Part shown: piece by piece, positions 8,656-12,884 of the stretch | Numbering within the stretch: the stretch's first letter is position 1 | How the letters are laid out: every line of letters begins with the position of its first letter | Source of the DNA: Euperipatoides rowelli | Lineage: Eukaryota; Onychophora; Udeonychophora; Euonychophora; Peripatopsidae | Assembly: GCA_003024985.2 (NCBI GenBank) | Contig: PXIH01S0028514.1 | DNA length: 12,884 nt | Strand: one strand, 5' to 3' | Program-made: the position numbers and the translations under genes | The notes under the pieces: model-generated | Databases searched by the model: none | What the model was told of the DNA's origin: nothing | What the model saw: the letters and a program-made list of their open reading frames with translations, nothing else

Positions 8656-9266
8656 TACTATTTTTGAGTGAATTGATTGAGTTTTTTTTATGATTTTTGA
8701 TGGGTACCACTCCTTCCTTTACTCCATTAGTTTGAACACTTTGGAAAGTCCTATTTCAAAGCTGTTGGATTCAGATTGCTTCCATTTTTAATTATTTTTT
8801 CTGGGGAAGTAGCCTGTCTGTGATTGGTTTTTTCCTTGTCCATTAACAAGGGAATGGTGTCTGCTTCACTAAATAGGATCTTACCCAGTTTAGAACAATT
8901 ATTTTTGTACTGGACACTCTTTCAAATTTTATTTGCCACCTTTTTATTTTAATTTTTCAAATCTTTTAATATGGAGTAAAGTAGTTTTATACCTATCATT
9001 GTTAGTTGTTTGCACTGTTCGAAATCTAAATTTAATTTTTTTTTGCCCTATGTTTTTTTAGTCACATTAAGATGTGATGTATGATATCTGTCATATCAAT
9101 TTATTTGATAATGAGTATTTCAGAAATTATTTTTGTATCTGAAGTTTGTAATTATTTTGTATTCGCATGGAAGTTAGTCTTAGTTTGTTAGGGGTCAATT
9201 TTGTTTTGTTTGCATCCACCATTGCCACACTGCCTGAATTCCCTTTTACTCTAATATAGGTCAATC

Positions 9267-9482
9267 ATGCCTTCAACAATTGATCAACTTATTCTTGCCA
9301 AACAACGTATAAGGGAATGTAATAGAAGGTTTGATAGAATTGTTGAAATAAATAAACCATTGAGGGAAGAAATAGAGTCTCTCAAGGTTACTCAATATAG
9401 CATGAAGAAAGAGTTAATTAAGGTGAAGAATAAAGTTGAGAGTATAATGAATCATGAACTCATAGGTGAGTGTAAGTTGTAG
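9267..9482 (+). CDS. Hypothetical coiled-coil ORF, possible exon
   Basis: A 71-codon open frame begins with MPSTIDQLILAKQRIRECN. It is rich in Lys, Glu, Arg, Ile and Val, with heptad-like spacing of hydrophobics through most of its length, so a coiled coil is likely. I do not recognise a family. It is unusual because it is purine-rich inside a T-rich region, so base bias does not explain it. A pyrimidine-rich tract ending in AATATAG (to 9259) precedes it, and ATAG|GTGAGT (donor GT at 9466-9467) sits near its end. Both look like splice sites, which would make an exon of 9260-9465. Alternatively it is the first part of a frameshifted pseudogene, since coding-like sequence continues in other frames to 9634. 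No other copy occurs in the window. Confidence 0.4.
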   Translation: MPSTIDQLILAKQRIRECNRRFDRIVEINKPLREEIESLKVTQYSMKKELIKVKNKVESIMNHELIGECKL

Positions 9483-9634
9483 TCATGAGAATAGCTGCTG
9501 CAGATACCAAGAATGGTATAATGAATTTATGAGGAGAGAAGGGTTTCCTCAAGTGAAAATTGTGAATATGAGAGCAGGCTCTTGAGTATTTAAACCATCA
9601 AACTCCAGATAATTGTTTCCCCCATATTATGTAA
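9466..9634 (+). pseudogene. Frameshifted coding-like continuation of the coiled-coil ORF
   Basis: In the frame one base later, 9466-9585 is open and reads CRYQEWYNEFMRREGFPQ in its middle, before a TGA at 9583-9585. In the next frame, roughly 9575-9634 reads ALEYLNHQTPDNCFPHIM before TAA at 9632-9634. The residues are varied and unlike the Phe/Leu/Asn-rich translations of the surrounding T-rich DNA. The simplest view is one decayed reading frame with two single-base shifts, about 9267-9634 in total. Real introns or chance are alternatives. Family unknown. Confidence 0.33.
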
Positions 9635-10939
9635 ATAGTGTAAAAATTTTTTTTTGTTTTGACCTGCATAATTGATTTTTTTTAACCTTCATCAGTAATT
9701 ATGAATTAAGTTACTGTTGTGTTTGTTTTTATTCTTTCCACTGCTACTTTAATTATTTGTATTGGTTTTATGTACCATGGTATGATTTTGTCAGGTAGCT
9801 GCACTTTGTTGTGTGTCCTCAAGGAAATTTATCTTCAATTTATTTTGTTGCTCTCTTGCCCTCTTTCTCAATAACTCTCGAGAAGGGGGGGGGGGTGGCA
9901 AGAGAGTTATCATTATAAGATTAATTGGTGTGTAATATAGTAGACTAGTAATCCAGTATACTATAAATAAAACTTTTTAAATAAGTTTTATATAATCTTT
10001 ATGTCAAACTGCTCACATTCAGAATTAAATTTGCTCACCCTAGGAGTATCACTTTTTCACTGTTATTAAATTACAAGAACAAACAAATGAATGCGCTTAA
10101 TAATTTTTGTAAAGATTTGAGTTGTAGTTGGTCCCACTCTCAAACTTATGCATGATTATTTTTTTATTGATTGGTTTCATTTAATAAGTTTTATTTTTTC
10201 ACCATCAATTAAAATCTTTCCTCCATGGTCTTAAAATTGTTAACATGCATAACTCGCCCTTATCCTGTATCGAAGATTCGTTCATGATTAATATTTTTAA
10301 ATGATTGTTTTAGTAAAAAAGTTTTTGTTCCAATTTAAAACACCATCAGTTAAATTTTCCTTGCTTGTTCAAATTTAAATATTAAATTTTAATCCTGTAA
10401 TCATGGCTATATTTTATTTGCATTTATTTCCTTTGACATCTTGATTTCAATGCAGCTTGTTTTGTCCTGTCTGTAGTCAGCGATTGGGCCTCCATTTTTG
10501 CGCTCCCCTTCTCCCAAACTAAAAGTAAGCCTGTGTGGCTTCTGTCTTGGCCTTGAATTAACAGTGCTGTGCTTTAGGATGCGTTTAGATATAACACCTT
10601 TACCTTTCGCTGATATCAGATATTTCTATTTAGGTGCATTTGTGTAATTGATGTTTGATTTTTTTTATTTATTAATATTTTTAGTTTAATGATTTATTTT
10701 ATTTCATGCGTGGGTCAAACAAGGTTTAAAAATTTGTTTCATTTTAAAGTCGTGGTTAGACTTTCTTTGCCGTGTATATTTTAAATTTAACTTTATGCCG
10801 TATNTCAATAAACTTTTGAATATTATCTGCAATATTTTATATTGAACATTTCCAGCATTTTAAAGTTACATTTGAAATTGAACAATCTTGAATATTTCCT
10901 TATCAGTTGTTAAACTCCGTCAGCGTGTCTAACTCAATT
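9635..10939. other. AT-rich region without a recognisable gene
   Basis: T-rich on the plus strand like 7027-9259. AATAAA words at 9966-9971 and 10807-10812 could be poly(A) signals for plus-strand transcription. A locally GC-richer block at about 10455-10590 contains splice-like words (CTGTCTGTAG, then AAAA|GTAAGC about 38 bases later) but no recognisable protein. One ambiguous base is at 10804. Confidence 0.55.
9851..9910 (+). other. Overlapping inverted repeats around a G-run
   Basis: CTCTCTTGCC (9851-9860) is the exact complement of GGCAAGAGAG (9897-9906). ATAACTCTC (9871-9879) is the exact complement of GAGAGTTAT (9902-9910). The right arms overlap, so the two stems are mutually exclusive. 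TTCTC (9865-9869) can also pair with GAGAA (9880-9884). An 11-base G run (9885-9895) lies in the loop. Confidence 0.6.
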
Positions 10940-12884
10940 GTTCTATAAATACATCGCTATTGTAATATTGGATTTCATGCTGTGATGTCATCATCTCTCC
11001 TCCATTGTAATGTTACCTTCAACCTCTGCATGTCTTACTGCTATCTTGTCGCCGTACTTTGCTTTATGGGAAAAATCATACAAACTCAGCAGGTAGCAAA
11101 ATATGAGCAGCAATACTAAATTTTGGAACAGCTTCTGTAAAAAGGCCTTAAAGTTGGACTATTTTTGTTTCGGCCAATCCTCAACAAGAGTCTACAACAA
11201 CAATGTGAATCTTGTGAAATACTGCGAAATGGTTGTGGGTGTAAAAAAGTTAACACCTATTGAAGTATAAAAAGTAATGTGACCATTAATCAAGATCCCC
11301 ATCTGAGCATCCAGCTGACTTCTTTCAGAGGTCATTATCATTGATCTTATAAAATTATTTTCTTAACTTGTTCCTGCATATTACTAGAAGAAATGTAAAG
11401 TTGCTGTAAAGTTTAAGTTTCCCGTAGCCACCTGGCTGTGATGCCGAAGTGAGTTCCAACCCAATATCAGTTAAAGTATCCCACCGTAATATCCAATGGA
11501 AGAGATGGCCCAACACAGTTTCTTTAATATTTATTTCCAACATCGAGGAGCCGAAGTAGTAAGTCTAGACCTAGTAAATCATTACAACTTTAAAACCCTA
11601 GGTACTAACTTTAATATTCAAACGGCAAAAAATAAATCCAATTAGAATATAGTTTGACCAAGCAAAATTTGATATGTTTCTATATTTAGTATAATTTAAT
11701 TTTAATTTGGTAATTCATAAGCTCAAACAAATTTGATAGATTTAAATTTTGAAGTAACTATTTAAATATGTCATATTGTATATTAATTATATTCATTATG
11801 GTCATTATGGTCATTATGACCAGAATACAATTTAATATGTTTGAGTAAATCTCCTTTGCAGTGTGGTCTTTTAACTTGGCGGGATGGATAGTTTAGATAT
11901 TTTTCTTTCCATGCCAATCTAATTAATCTGTGCAAATAACAATGCATAGTTTTGGTTTTTTCATTTTTTTCCAGTTATATTTTAAATCTTTTTATTGTCA
12001 GAGCGTTTAAATTATTTTCCTCAAGGTACATGTATTGTACAGGCTGCGCAAGTTATCTGGATAATCAATTTAACTAATGAGGTAACCTTGGTTGCAACTG
12101 TAGTCTACAGCTAATCTTTGATATTTTTGTGTTTCCATATTTAGTTAGGATGTATTAAAATAAAACACAGAATCACCTCCCCAACATAGAATATTCTTTA
12201 GCATAGTATAAGTCTGTTATCTCTTTGCATTAAATGTTAGAATAATCCCTAACAGTTTAGACTCAGATAGCGCTAAAGTACTTAAAATTTTAGAAATGCC
12301 ACTTAAAGGCAGGTACATAATATACTACTGGCGAGCCTTCCTTCTTCGAAGGTAACCTTTAATTAGGTTGTTAGAGTGGTTTACCCTGGAGCGAACCGGA
12401 GTATAGCATTAACACCACATTCATTCTAGACATTTATTTTGGAAAAAGAGACGAGTAGGAACAAACTCAATAAAGTTGAAATTTACACTTAATAAAATTG
12501 AGTTTGTGTTATTTTGTTTTTTATTTATTATTTTATTCTTAGTTAGGGGAGTGTTTGGCTGTAACTATGATTTCTTGGACATCAGTGTAAGGTGTTGTCC
12601 AAGGGCTGCAGTCAAACAGGAGACAAAAATTATCTAGCATAATGCATGTGGAACAAGATTAGCAAGCCGGTGATGTTTTGACCTGTTTATCATTCCATTT
12701 CAAATCATTTTCCCAACCAGGCATTAGTTTTGATGAAATGTAAAGCCAAGTGCAATTAAGAAATTTTTATGAGTAAGTTGCCATCTAAATTGCCGTCTGT
12801 TATTGTGATATAGTAAAATTGTGTTAATGAGTTACTTTCCAAATAATTATTGGTTTGAAGTCATTTTATTCCTCTCTGCTTTCA
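10940..12884. repeat. Long direct repeat, copy 2 (uninterrupted)
   Basis: Aligns to 1-1204 and then, without a gap at the junction, to 6307-7026. It therefore represents the pre-insertion state of copy 1. It continues to the window end, so its right edge is unknown. A minus-strand frame of about 62-69 codons (11355-11543, matching 422-631) is open in both copies but is not convincing as a gene. No retrotransposon sequence is present. Confidence 0.93.
12135..12143. other. Unoccupied target site (empty site)
   Basis: CCATATTTA occurs once here, between sequence equivalent to 1195 and 6307. This fixes both ends of the insertion in copy 1. Confidence 0.85.

Larger units (their letters stand above)
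7027..9259. other. T-rich region without a recognisable gene
   Basis: The plus strand is dominated by T runs (many of 7-10) broken by short G-containing words. Open frames here (for example 7658-7843) have a composition explained by the T bias. The stretch includes a 14-base G run at 7163-7176, two perfect hairpins (7822-7844 and 8142-8167), a 19-base direct repeat (7865-7883 and 8187-8205) and a minisatellite, listed separately. The strand bias could mean intron, 3' UTR or unit of a satellite; I cannot decide which. Confidence 0.6.

Noticed and set aside
1-12884. CRISPR array or prokaryotic genes
   Set aside because: No evenly spaced identical short repeats, no operon-like packing, and clear eukaryotic retrotransposon content.

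Overview
This is eukaryotic, AT-rich, mostly non-coding DNA. It has long T runs, poly-G tracts, AATAAA signals and decayed retrotransposon genes, with no operons or Shine-Dalgarno sites. The retroelement type (endonuclease plus reverse transcriptase, with an ORF1 carrying a 2A-like motif and a PHD finger) fits an invertebrate animal. An arthropod is my guess, not something the sequence proves. Three ambiguous bases occur (2065, 2069, 10804).

Layout. (i) A long direct repeat occurs twice. Copy 1 is 1-1204 plus 6307-7026, and copy 2 is the uninterrupted 10940-12884. By eye they are about 93-95% identical. (ii) Copy 1 is split by a 5,082-bp non-LTR retrotransposon on the minus strand (1205-6286). 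Copy 2 keeps the unoccupied site (12135-12143). The insertion is flanked by a 9-bp target duplication CCATATTTA, whose T run has grown from 3 to 14 in the right-hand copy (6287-6306). The element looks full length rather than 5'-truncated: a 5' leader of about 716 nt, ORF1, ORF2 and a 239-nt 3' UTR. (iii) From 7027 to 10939 lies sequence seen only once here. It is strongly T-rich on the plus strand and holds a short minisatellite (about 8393-8655), several hairpins, two poly-G tracts and one purine-rich, protein-like island (9260-9634).

The retrotransposon. ORF1 contains, in order, a 2A-like ribosome-skipping motif (GDVEINPGP), a PHD-type zinc finger, a coiled coil, and an RRM-like core with a basic C-terminal region. 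ORF2 contains an AP-type endonuclease, a reverse transcriptase with YADD, and a conserved C-terminal tail. This is the architecture of CR1/Jockey-group elements such as the CR1, L2, Rex1, Crack and Daphne lineages; the exact clade needs a phylogeny. The copy is dead, with at least five in-frame stops and several frameshifts. ORF1 and ORF2 lie in the same reading frame, separated by one TAG.

If the two long repeats are tandem, the unit without the insertion would be about 5.84 kb. No intact host gene can be called. The best non-transposon coding candidate is a 71-codon coiled-coil ORF at 9267, with splice-like edges and frameshifted coding-like sequence after it.
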